Positions 47,260 through 64,000 of a stretch of DNA of 64,000 nt are shown here, in pieces. Source of the stretch: Hirundichthys speculiger (taxonomy: Eukaryota > Chordata > Actinopteri > Beloniformes > Exocoetidae); the NCBI GenBank assembly GCA_018398805.1, contig JAGFBZ010000363.1:620001-684000 (forward strand). The letters are read 5' to 3'. The notes under the pieces were generated by a model, which saw only the letters and a list, made by a program, of their open reading frames with translations, had not been told where the DNA came from and ran no database searches. Position numbers and translations under genes: made by a program. The first letter of the stretch is position 1. Every line of letters starts with the position of its first letter.

Positions 47260-49577
47260 TCTAGTTCACTGTATTTTGGAGAAAAATATTAGTCTGTATT
47301 ATTTTCCACTAAATTTGAAATGCTGACTTTTAAGCTTTTACACAACGCATAACATAGAAAAGAGATTTGTGCATCACAACTTTGGGTTTTTCTGTCTCAA
47401 ATTAGTAGGCAACTCCTCAGATTAATCTGCCCTCTTTAAATATTATATGTAACTGTGCATAAAGTACTCCATAAAGGAGCACAATCTTTCTGCTTAGATG
47501 CTTGTGCTTTATTGAGCTAATTTTATTGCAAACATTCATGCATTTTACTTGTATGGCATCTTTCATGCAGGACTTGATTGTCTTTGCATTTCTGCACGTA
47601 CATTTGAGTAAAGGCTCTAAATGCATCTTCCAGCAGCACTAAATGGGGTAATTAAATTCTGTGTTTCAAAGTTAAAATGTTCTTCAAGCCACATGAGGCA
47701 CTACATTTACATGAAGAACCTGTCAGTCCACACACCGCCCTGCATTCTGCAATATGGGATGAAATGTTTTAAAACACCATTCATTTCTGTGTCACTTAGG
47801 AGTCTACACAAAGGTAAACCTTTGAAATAAGTGAATTAATCAAGAAGGTTAGGCACTGAAGGAATGGCTATGCAAATATAGCTGAAAACGACTCAACAAC
47901 TGGATGATTAATACTTTATGACAACATTTTACATATCATTTACAATGGAAAGCTTTCCTGCTGCTACGAGAAGATAGGATTAAAATACAACTGAATTCAG
48001 TTGATTTACTCAGTGCTGCTTAGACAAGACATTTCAGCAAGTAACAGGCAGTTCTCGACACAAACTGAACAATGTACAATGAGTCATCTAGCCCTTGAAT
48101 AACTCCGTTCTACTAACACTGAAGAATTGCAGTGTTGCATGTGGATCAAGGTATTGTTTGTGCAGCATTTTTTTCCAGCAGGTAAATCAATTAGCTTACT
48201 TTTGAAATACATTACACAAGAAAGAAACATTGTGTAAGAGCAACATTACCTATTTAAATTTACAGGTTTTGTTTGACAGCAGAAATCGGGATAAAGGATC
48301 AAGCAAAATAAATAATAAATCAATGAAGGCAAAAAGCAAAATGTAAAACTGTACTTAAGTAGAACTGCTTTTTATGTAGTTTGGTGTTCAAACTACTTCA
48401 ACACAATAAGTACCGTAATGTCAAAGTAGTTTTCATCCCTGGTTTAAAACACTTCTATTCAAAAGATCACAAATTTTCCTTCAAATAGGCACAAACGTGT
48501 TATTTGCCTTTAAATAATCGATCTGATTAGTTTACCACACACCTACTTGAGTCACCCCTAGCCTCTGTCCAGTGTAAAGCTTCAAACCGAGGTACATTAA
48601 AAGTAGTCAAAGAAGAAAAAAAAAAGTTACAATAAATTAAAACAATTGCACAGTTTTTGATCACATGAGGAAAATTCAGTGATATCCCAAAATCAAGAGG
48701 CCCACAAATGAGTAAAAACTGTTCAGCTCAATTATAACGTTAATACATAAAATCCCTGACTGAGTAGTTTCATAAGTACAAATCTCCAATGGAAGAACTG
48801 ATCACTGTACGGTATAACCCCGATAACAACCAACTGGGGAAAAAAATTGCTTCATATTTGTGGAGTCGTTGCTCATTATGTGCATCAAAGATGACAGAGT
48901 ACATGGCATGAAGCTTCAAATTGCAACACTCTGGGGTCCTTCTCATTCTGCAAATGAGTTTACTCACTTCCATCACTCACTGTGCTCCCTCATTAGCTCC
49001 TTCATCAATGGCTCCTCCTACCCATACTGTGAAGAAGCATGGCAGGGAAAAACAGGAAGGAGAAGCTAAAACAGATAAGAGGTCTTTGGTTCCTTTAAGT
49101 CAGTTCAAAGCGACATCAAAATATGCGCTACATGTGGAGGCATGGCATCCATAAGAAATGTGCCTGTTAAGATAAGACTCCTGCAGACCATATACCTTTT
49201 TCCTCCATGTGAGCTCCACTTTAGGTCTGTTCTCCAATTTGACTTAATAAATTAGAAAATTGGACTGCAGATTGGAAAACAAAATGAGAGAAATGATCCA
49301 ACCAAGCATAAGTAGGCTTGGTGCACCTAATCTTTGCTGCCATAACAGTTCCAGGTTTTCTATGTCAAGTTCTTGAACTAATACAGTTGATGTCTAAAAA
49401 GAAAAGAAAAAAGGCAAAGCTTCTCCTGGTCATGTTGTAGTTCAGCATTTATAAAAGAACAGTACGAGTAGGAATGTTGGAGATCAGAGAAGGTTTTATA
49501 AAAAAGGAACTAAAGATTTTTAAGGTCTTTTTAAGGTCTTTCAGTGTTGTTATGTATGGAAGCTGTACAAAACAATT
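47260..49577. other. NIPAL3 3' flank and probable 3' UTR
   Basis: No exon or element was recognised. On the minus strand the first canonical AATAAA signals downstream of the NIPAL3 stop are at about 47,508 and 47,523, which would give a 3' UTR near 2 kb. Nearer non-canonical signals cannot be excluded. Confidence 0.4.
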
Positions 49578-55679
<6,102 letters not shown>

Positions 55680-55900
55680 ACTATTGCCTTCAGAGGCGGT
55701 TTACTTATTATAAGATATGACCAAACATCCAATTACCAGATATATATCACCTTATCATGTTTCTTTTGGTTGAACTTAAAATAGCGATCGCTCATTTACC
55801 CCCTCCAAATTTTTAACTCCAAAACAACGAAGACATCATCTTCAGGACAGGACGCACCTTACTTCCGGATGGTTTTCAGTTGTCAGGCTGCGCGTCAAGC
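55680..55900 (-). promoter_or_regulatory. NIPAL3 5' UTR and candidate promoter
   Basis: The stretch upstream of the NIPAL3 ATG contains a consensus ETS site, ACTTCCGG (55,861-55,868), and CpG-containing sequence up to about 55,930. No TATA box sits at a suitable distance. The start site is not determined. Confidence 0.5.
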
Positions 55901-55994
55901 GTAGACGCTTACGCACAGAGCACGTGATCTTGTGTGCACGGTTTTTTTCTTTTGGTCTTTTTTTTTTTTTTTTTTAATGAAGTAACACATAATG

Positions 55995-56056
<62 letters not shown>
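55995..56056. repeat. (AAT)n microsatellite
   Basis: About 20 near-perfect AAT units (TTA on the other strand) lie just upstream of the NIPAL3 promoter region and are likely to vary in length. Confidence 0.95.
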
Positions 56057-58800
56057 TTGTGTTTGCCTTTGTTTGCCAGTGGCTGCAGTACCATATAAAA
56101 ACAGCAGGTTGTACTATTGAGCCAGAATCCATGCTAGGACAGCTCAACTTAGTGTAAAGATTATTGAAAGCATAGTGCTAGACAATTATTTGATTTGATT
56201 AAAATGATTGTAATTAGCAGAACTTCTTTGAAATATTAGAGATTGATAATTTGCTTTAAACTGAATATTAATTTAAGCCATACTACTAGTTCATTCCTTC
56301 ACATCAGATTCACTTCCTAACAGTGTTTGGATTTAGTATAGGTGTACCCTTCTCATCTCCATAAAACTAACAATCTCTCTCTCTTACAATAGTATCATAT
56401 TTACAAAATAATCCTGACTAAATCAGATGGCATGTTCTCTTTTCTCTTTATGTCATTACAAAAGTAAAGGAGTGACAGGACTCCACGTCAGCATTAGAAT
56501 AACCATAACAGCATTGGTGGAAAAAACAAAGATAGGTCAGTAGAGGGTGTGTGCTTCTGTTTAATCACTATTTTTTTTTACCTCCTATTTCAAAGGCAGA
56601 TACAAATCGTGTGAGCAGCTGATGAGTCATTGTTTCCATGCTGTTTCCATCCATTAGTGGCAGAAAATATGATCTTACGTATGTTTGTTTTAAAATATAT
56701 TTGTAATATCTAGCTCAAGTTAAAATGACAAATAAGTTTTACAAAGAAAACTGAAAAAGCTGTCTCTTTTTGCAGACTAGCAGGGAAAGGGAAATACCAC
56801 AACATCGGTTTGTTGTGAGGCATTCCTGCGTAAAATCTCTACATCAATGCAATACTTGACTGGCAGTTCATGTCACATTTACTTTGCACAGATCTGATAT
56901 ATTAGATTGTGTGGATGCATGAGAGTAATATGAGAGATGAAGCTTATTTTTTTCTTTTTCTTTTCCATGCATTCCAGTTTTTTTTATTACAACAGGCACA
57001 CCGCAGGAATTTGTCTTGCTGTGACTGTTTTCTCTTTACGCGGCCCGACAGCCTTACATTAAAAGATACACCTAGAAACTGTTATTTCCACCTCTTTTAA
57101 AATCTCATACTTTCTTCTTCACTTCCCTCGTGGCAGTAGTCTTAAAGTTACTGGGTCAGTGGAAGGAGTTGTGCATTTTTTTGTGGTTTGTTATTGCATT
57201 TAGCTTGAACCCACATCTGTAGTGAGTAGTAAAAAAAAGTATTTTAAATGCCTTCGTACCTCCTCGCTTGTCACGCTTTAGGACCCTAAATGAGTTGTTG
57301 GAATGAGACATAGATCTTTTACTGCGCAGACACTGATTAAAAAGCTCTCTGGCAGTGAGTTAAAGAGATTACACAGACAGGTGGCTCTTCCTCGGGGTGT
57401 TAACAGGTGCATTCACCTGTATGCAGGGGAAAATTTTTTCCACTGTGTTGCTTCATCAGTGGTACAAGTCATGGTCACACCAGTAATTACGTTGCAGGAA
57501 ACAAAGCTTTGCGGTTTATGTGCAGTTTTAAATAATGAGTTCAGTTAGCACTTGTAAAGCTTTTTCACGCACCGCTGTGATTGCGATTTGTAGTTGGATT
57601 TTAATTTGATGTGTCTGTTTAAAACATCCATACCATGAACAGACTATATAGCTTGCAACATTTTAAAAACTGTGAAAAAATATAAAAAACATACAGGTAA
57701 TATTTAAAAACTGCAATCGAACATACTGGACATGCACAACAGATAAAGCATCATCAGCACACAAAAACAGATTAGATTTAATTGCATTTGCCAGCATAGT
57801 TTTTTTTTTTTTTTAACGTAATGCTGAGGAAAAGCTTGTTTGTGATGGTTAAAAAATGTGTTAAAGGGTTAAAAAATGCAACGATTAAAGGCCTTTTTAG
57901 AATTATTAGAGACCAACTTTTATGTTTTAATACAAACAACAAATGTCATTGCAGCACATCAGGAAATCACATTTAATGCAACTAAACATTCTACTTCTTG
58001 AGCATTTATTGCATTAATAATTATAATGCCCCAATAGTGTTCCCATTAAACAACAGAAATTGTTTATTTATTCATCTTTGTTTTTAGTAAGTCTCACAAC
58101 AGCAATAGTTAAGTCTCAATATATATGTATTTTTTACTTAGTTTGAAATAGCATTACAGAAAGTTAAGACCCCTCTAGGTCAGAGGTCTTGGCAGGTAAA
58201 GGTACGTTCCTTAATTAAAGGTCATGCTATTTGGTGGAAATACCTGTTCACTGACACCTGTGTGTCTGTGTGCGTGCATGCATGTGTGTACATGTGTGTG
58301 TGTCCTTAAGACAGTTCTACAGGCAAAGTTTAAGTATTGACAGCGAAATAGGATCATACAGATGAATCAGTGAATCTGAGGCCAGTCAGAATTTTAGGAG
58401 CATCAATGGCTGCAGGTAACAATTGATGATCTTAAATCTTGATGGCAATTTTCTTAACTGATCAGCTGTTAGTGTTATTAGATAAAATGTCTGAAAAAAG
58501 AATCCAACTTTACAAATATAAATTACAAATGACAAAAGAGCAATTAATATTTGAGAACAGTGAAGGAACATATTCCATAATTCCTCAGAGAGATTCATTT
58601 GTCCAGAAATTCTAATGTTAAAAAAAAAAATTATATGGAATAACATATTATCAATGGAGAAGATGAAACTTGTGATTGATTGCCATATTGTTTTTGGAAA
58701 AAAAAATGAAGAAACACATTTTAAAAAAAAAAAAAAATCTTTTAAATTTTTCATCAGAGGTTTCAAATTTTTTGTACTTTCTGTATCAATTTTCCATAAT
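56057..58800. other. Intergenic DNA, no gene recognised
   Basis: AT-rich. Short open frames (such as 56,909-57,100 and 57,303-57,548) show no family resemblance. In human, STPG1 lies head to head with NIPAL3; I looked for its PGPGxY-type repeats on both strands here and further right and found none. Confidence 0.5.
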
Positions 58801-58816
58801 CGGGCTCATAGAGAAC

Positions 58817-58930
58817 TGAATCAATCAATCAATCAATCAACCGTTTTATTTGTAGAGCCCTTTACAACACACAACATGACCAAAGTGCTTTCCATTAAAA
58901 TCTACATTAAAACAAAACAGTTTAAATTCG
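58817..58930 (-). mobile_element. LINE 3' end with (CAAT)n tail
   Basis: (AATC)n at 58,817-58,840 is followed by CCGTTTTATTTGTAGAGCCC and AAAGTGCTTTCCA. On the minus strand this is the 3' end of a common fish LINE with its microsatellite tail. It is heavily 5'-truncated. Confidence 0.7.
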
Positions 58931-59150
58931 ATATAATAAAAATACAATTAAAATGGAAAAAATATCTCACATCGTGGTCACTGGTTTTTTCACTGTTTTT
59001 TACTTTGCTTTTTTGTCCTTTTTTTTGCTCTTCAAGAAATAAAAGTTTCTATTGATGTCTTAAAGTCTGTAAAATCTCAACACGTCCAGGTTAAGTACTT
59101 GCAATCTTTAAAATGCTTAAAATCCTCTAATTTTTAAATTACAGCATTTT

Positions 59151-59370
59151 AGATTAGATTAGATTAGATTAGATTAGATAGAACTTTATTAATCCCTTGG
59201 GAGGTCTCCGTCAGGGAAATTGTTGTTCCAGCAGCTACAGCACCGACAAAACAGTAAAAGAAAGCAACACAGTTTGAAATATAGATTAAGATACAGTGAT
59301 AGTATATCAATAAGAGAGTAAAAAATATTATAAAATAGACTAAAAAACTTGTACAGTAGTAAAATAGTGT
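59151..59370 (-). mobile_element. LINE 3' end with (TCTAA)n tail
   Basis: Six AGATT units (59,151-59,180) run into AGAACTTTATTAATCCCTTG and GGTCTCCGTCAGGGAAATTG. On the minus strand this is a LINE 3' UTR ending in a short tandem tail, typical of fish CR1/L2-like elements. It has no coding part. Confidence 0.7.
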
Positions 59371-61082
59371 TAAAATAGTTTTGCCATCCTTTGATTTACA
59401 CGTCTAACCCCCAGCTACCTCTGCTAAAATTGAAAGTGAATGCTTTGTTTTTCTTTTCTTAATTCTGCATTGTAAAGGATGGCAGGCAGTATGTGATATT
59501 TACTTTGTGTTTTGTTTCTGCACAGTCTCCTGTAACGTGTGGTGCGTGGGCGCTGGCCACCATCTCTAGAGGAATGCGCGAACGTTAGTGACAGTGTGTG
59601 TTTAATAACTGCCAGGCCTTTTTTTAAAAACCAATCAGACCTGCATCCATTTGTAATGATAGAAGAATGTGGATACGTTAGATAGAAAGAGGGAATGAAG
59701 GAGATGTAGTCAAGACAACGTGGAACTTTGTGACAGGAAGTCGTTTCTCCATGAGGTGATACTCCATCTTGTTAAAGGAATGTTAACACGTTATAAAGTG
59801 GTGGTGGAAAAACAAGCTTTTCCTAAATCCTCTGCAGGTCTGAGCTTGTTGTGAACACCTGCGGCCCAGAGTGACAATGACAACATGACAGAGACTTCTG
59901 GATTGAATATTTTAGGTGTCATTAGGCACAGCTTGTGACCGTGGGTGTAATGATCAGATTATTGCCAGAACAGTTTTTTTGGGCATTCCTCCAAAAATCT
60001 GGTTTCGTTGGCTTCGTGTGTCAGTGGAGATGCGAGTCAAAAGGATTTTTGGGAGCTGGTTTCCATCTGGATTTCAGCTGAGAGGAAAGAGAATATTGAC
60101 ACAGCATGTTCTTTTATTAAGTTTCTGCAGGGGCTCGTTCTTTTCTTCTTATGAGTATCTGGTGTCTTTTTTCTGCTTGTCACTGGGAACTAAATTGAAT
60201 TATTTTAGAATTTCTCTAAGTGGCCAGCACTATTTATACAGTCACTGAAAAATGGTTCACCATAGTGAAAATAAGATTTCATTAAAGATTATTTCCCCCA
60301 GACACAGTTCCTCAAATCGAAAACAGAGGCAGGGATCAATTTCAAGAAATCTAATCGTGTTTCAGCGTTTCTATAATAATCCTTTTAAATCCTGGCTGTT
60401 TTGCCCTTTAGCCAACCTAATTACCCTAACCTCAATATCAAACTTCCAAATGATAGAGACATCTATGAAGAAAAAGGAAGCGTGCAGGAAATGGGGAAAA
60501 ATGAGATTCTACGTTCATCCTGCGCCGCGTGGGTCCTGTGCCACATCCTCTGATCAGCTGCAGCTGACTGTGTCTCTGCTTTGTTGTTGACTTTCGTCTT
60601 CCCACTCAGGGTGACAGCAACACTGTGACATTTCTTTTCCCTGATAGGATGGAAATGATTAATTTCTGTCCTGAAAAGCTTACGCAGTCAGTGTGTCTGT
60701 GAAAGTAGAACATATGTCTGTCTTGTATTCAAATATAGGTAAGATTTGATACATAACTCGTTAGTTGTTTTCTAATATGAGACCTGAAAAGTGTGATTCA
60801 TGCTTAATAAATAAGATAAATCAAATAATTAATATATAGGAATCATATGGTAAATAAGTAAACTTTTAAAGAGTCAAACACATTTTTCTTCTCTCAAGAG
60901 GAATTTCAGATCTGATTATTTGTGTTTTAGATGCAACAGCATGTTTAAATGTCATATATTCTTCCCAAATGCATGCTTTTTACCTTTTTTTTTGTCATTA
61001 TAGCACATGCTTGTGTTCCATATATTGAATTTGAGATAGTTGTTTCTTTTTCTTTTTTCCTTCTGGCACATGTCAGCCACTG
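59371..61082. other. Intergenic DNA, no gene recognised
   Basis: Two consecutive plus-strand frames (59,916-60,248 and 60,252-60,590) have no splice context or recognisable motif, and I treat them as chance. Nothing else is seen. Confidence 0.45.
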
Positions 61083-61814
61083 GGTGCATTTACATGGGAA
61101 GTTTAATTCCTCTTTAATTCAGAATTAAAGTTAAAGCCGAATAAAAGTTACTATGTAAACACTTAATTCCATATGAAAATGTCAATTCCGAATTAAACTT
61201 AATTCTGAAGTAAGTGGCTGGTTTATTCCCATTTTAATTCCGCATTAAGTAATTCCGCGGTCATGTGTACACTCATTCCTCTTTAAATTAATTCCCATCT
61301 TTCTGCGCATGCTCGTTCTCTTGCCCGTCTGTCGCGATGACGCTTATATTCCGCGCTAGGGCTTGTTTTCAAAACGGCAGCACGCAGTAAACGGTGGTCA
61401 AGAGCAGAGACGATTTATTTAATAAATAGCTTGGAGGAACTGGAAATAATTAAAAGAACAGATGGCGGGAAACAAAAATTGTGAGCTTTTCAAAGCGGCC
61501 AGGTTAAATGAAGGAGGTTTTGCAGATAGAGACGCCACCCAGGTCAAAAATAAGTGAAATGTTGTTGCTAATCGAGTTGTAGCTAAGTTTGTTTTTCCGG
61601 TAGATGTAAAGACGTCCGCCCCCCCCTATCCAATCAGAGCGCTTCCCAACCCCCAGACCTAAAGCGGAGTTGGATAAAGCCGAACTAACGTGTTTTCCAT
61701 GTAAACCTTAATTCGGAATTACTATTTCCATGTAAACTCGAAGGAAAATAGTTTAATTCGGAATTATTTAATTCCTAATTATTAATTCCGAATTAAAAAA
61801 CATCATGTAACCGC
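61083..61814. mobile_element. hAT-like MITE, 732 bp, 8-bp target duplication
   Basis: It begins GGTGCATTTACATGGGAAGT and ends AAACATCATGTAACCGC. AGCCACTG flanks both sides (61,075-61,082 and 61,815-61,822). The interior is dense in GAATTAAA/TTTAATTC words. It includes CpG-rich sequence near 61,300-61,400 and no long frame. Confidence 0.8.
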
Positions 61815-61870
61815 AGCCACTGTGAGTGGCTAGGGAGATGTGGGGTTCAGTGTCTTGCTCAAAGACACAT

Positions 61871-62132
61871 GCGGTTAAATGATGTTTTTTAATTTGGAAT
61901 TAATGAGTATATGAGTTGTATACACTCATTCCGGAGGAATGAGTGTATACATGACCGCGGAATTACTTAATGCGGAATTAAAATTGGAATAAACCAGCCA
62001 CTTACTTCGGAATTAAGTTTAATTCGGAATTGACATTTTCATATGGAATTAAGTGTTTACATGGTAACTTTTATTCGGCTTTAACTTTAATTCTGAATTA
62101 AAGAGGAATTAAACTTCCCATGTAAACGCACC
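61871..62132. mobile_element. Second, inverted and shortened copy of the 61-kb MITE
   Basis: It starts GCGGTTAAATGATG and ends CCCATGTAAACGCACC, the reverse of the element at 61,083-61,814, with most of the middle deleted. About 205 bp at its right end mirror 61,083-61,290, forming a foldback. No clear target duplication was found. It interrupts a short fish repeat (GTCTTGCTCAAAGACACAT on the left, TTGATCCGGCACCCTTCCAG on the right). Confidence 0.75.
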
Positions 62133-62199
62133 CATTGATCCGGCACCCTTCCAGTTGGAGAGCAGATGACTCCATCCACTACACCAGAGCTATCATTGA

Positions 62200-64000
62200 T
62201 GATATTTTATATGAATATTTCTGGCAATTTATTTTCCTCCTTGTCTTTTTTATATTCTGTAAATACTCAATCTAATACCAGCTTTCCTTTGTCTTCAGTC
62301 TTTTTCACTTTGCTTCTGTCCTGTTGTTTACCGGAACACAGATAATACATATTACTTTATCTGAAAAAATGCATTATTAATCCCGCTGCACCGTCTTCTG
62401 GGTGATTTCATGGGTAAGTAGCAGTGTGTCCTTTTCAAGATTTGCTGGCTTAATGATGTCTTAAGGTCTGCAAGGGAAATTTGTGTTTTTGTGATTAAAA
62501 TTAAAACCATTATTTTTACCCCAAAAAATTCCATCATCAGTATTTTTTTTCCTTACAGAACACAAATCTAATTATATTATAATTGCAGCAGCTAATGTGA
62601 GAGTTGAATACCTGATAATACAACAGAAAAGCCTCGTCTGCAGTCTGTATAGCTCAGGGCTCAGATGTGAGTACATGACTTTAAATGTTTCATGATGCAA
62701 TTCTGTTCTGAAATTAACACATCAAAACTCGCAGCCCTACGTGATAGTTTGCTAATTCAAAATTCATTTCCTGTTTTTATTTTTTTTTTTAAATTCAGCA
62801 TTCAGGTCTGGTGCTCAAAAACCTTACGTTTCAGCTGTAATATAAAGCTATTTAAGAAGAACTTCTTGTAAAACTGACTGGAGCCAGATTTGTGAACTGG
62901 CACGCATCAGTTTAAAATTCAGTTTACCAAACTTTAACAACAACATAAAAGCTATTTTGTAAGAACCCACATTCTGCGAATGATGGCTTGAAACATTTCC
63001 CTGTTGTTGTGATGGAAGTATGATAACGCTGTCTCAACTACTGACCCTGACTTGCCTTGTAATAGATAGTGTGTGTGCCCTCGGGTTCGTTTTATGATCA
63101 AATTCCTACTACTTTTTTTGTTCCTTATGATAGTACACGCTTTAGTTCAATATATACAATCACAGTTAAACTGAATAACATCAAAATGTCAGATGCAACT
63201 TTGATATGAACCATTTTTAAAACTTGTCATATTTCCTTTTAGTCAGATTTATAAACTGCACTTGCTTTTTGAGGAAAGGTCTTTGACATCAGTTCCTCCA
63301 CTCGAGAGCCTTGTGTTCATACTTGGAGTGAGGATCTGCACCATGCAGAACATGACAGGTGCTACTTTATTCATTGGAGTTTTATTTAAGAGATTTGCAA
63401 CTGTGTTCTCCTTTATTCTGTAGGCACACAAATAAGAGGAGACTCCCAGGGAGTGTGTTTCTACCACTGACAGACTGAGAGTTCTTGTCTGTCTGAAACC
63501 TGAGGAGAGAGAAGGGAGCCGGCGAACAAAAGCCTATGTTTAATTTTCTTTTTCTTTTTTTCCCACCTGTTGTCTTTGGCTGTTCCTTCATATTTTCAGC
63601 ACCCTGCAATCATTGCATCTTGTTAGCTTTGGGTTCAGGTTAGACTTGTTGCAGGAGACGGCGGCTCCCGCCCTCTCTGCCTCCCTCCGACGCTCCACCA
63701 ACACACATTCGCTGTCTGCTCAGTCCTCCTCATCTCCTCCTCACATCTTCCCCTGTCTTCCATTCACACCTCTGCCTTCATTTGCGTTTTCTTTTACACA
63801 GTTGACAAGGCGCATTTGTCTCAGAGGCATGACTGTTTCTCCCTGCTTTCTCTATTCTTTCTGCCCTTCCCCTCCCCCCTCCTTTCCCTTTCCACTCCCC
63901 CCCCCTTTGCACTAGCAGGTGACTTCTCTCTCAGGAAAGTCTTAAGTCAGACAATAGCAGGTGCACGTCTGCCGGATATCGTTCAAAAAGGCTATGTTTA
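62200..64000. other. Right edge, no gene recognised
   Basis: AT-rich DNA is followed by a pyrimidine-rich stretch (63,700-63,910) with many CCTCC and TTTCCC runs. The plus-strand frame 63,613-63,915 is low-complexity. No exon or element was recognised. Confidence 0.5.

Noticed and set aside
55909..56094. Poly-leucine frame
   Set aside because: It is the translation of the (AAT)n microsatellite.
59916..60590. Two adjacent plus-strand frames as a possible gene upstream of NIPAL3
   Set aside because: No splice pattern, no recognised motif, and no resemblance to STPG1 or GRHL3, which neighbour NIPAL3 in mammals.

Overview
This window is nuclear DNA from a teleost fish, probably a spiny-rayed (percomorph) species. 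The evidence is spliced vertebrate genes with GT..AG introns, CpG-rich promoter patches, low coding density and a typical fish repeat load: Tc1/mariner, hAT and Harbinger-like DNA elements, L2/CR1-type LINE pieces, and LINE 3' ends with (ATTAG)n or (CAAT)n tails. Nothing bacterial, viral or plasmid-like was seen.

Two conserved genes anchor the window, both on the minus strand. NIPAL3 (49,578-55,679) is complete: 11 coding exons join in a consistent phase into 380 codons plus stop. RCAN3 lies downstream of it, and only its 5' part is inside the window. Its long-isoform first coding exon is at 29,884-30,093. An alternative 29-codon first exon is at 4,272-4,358, in a CpG-rich patch with a perfect cAMP response element. 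The shared exons must lie to the left of position 1. NIPAL3 followed by RCAN3 on one strand is the order of human 1p36, so this is conserved synteny.

Two less familiar minus-strand loci sit between them. At 33,921-34,981 there are two well-formed exons of an integrase-core-like protein family. At 39,200-41,449 there is a fast-evolving gene I cannot name. It has more than 650 open codons in its 3' part, frame breaks in its 5' part, and a compact CRE + E-box + TATA promoter.

The rest is intron or intergenic DNA with mobile elements. Several are preserved well enough to show exact target-site duplications: hAT-type elements with perfect 8-bp duplications at 35,953-37,286, 38,127-38,819, 43,832-44,107, 52,489-53,008 and 61,083-61,814; a Tc1 element with TA duplication at 24,832-26,025; a Tc1-like element at 46,370-47,257; and a Harbinger-like MITE with a TAA duplication at 51,261-52,043. 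The intron between NIPAL3 coding exons 5 and 6 holds three of these insertions, two of them inverted relatives of one hAT family. Long foldback structures lie at 14.7-15.8 kb and 61.1-62.1 kb. From 56.1 kb to the right edge I recognise no gene, only repeats.
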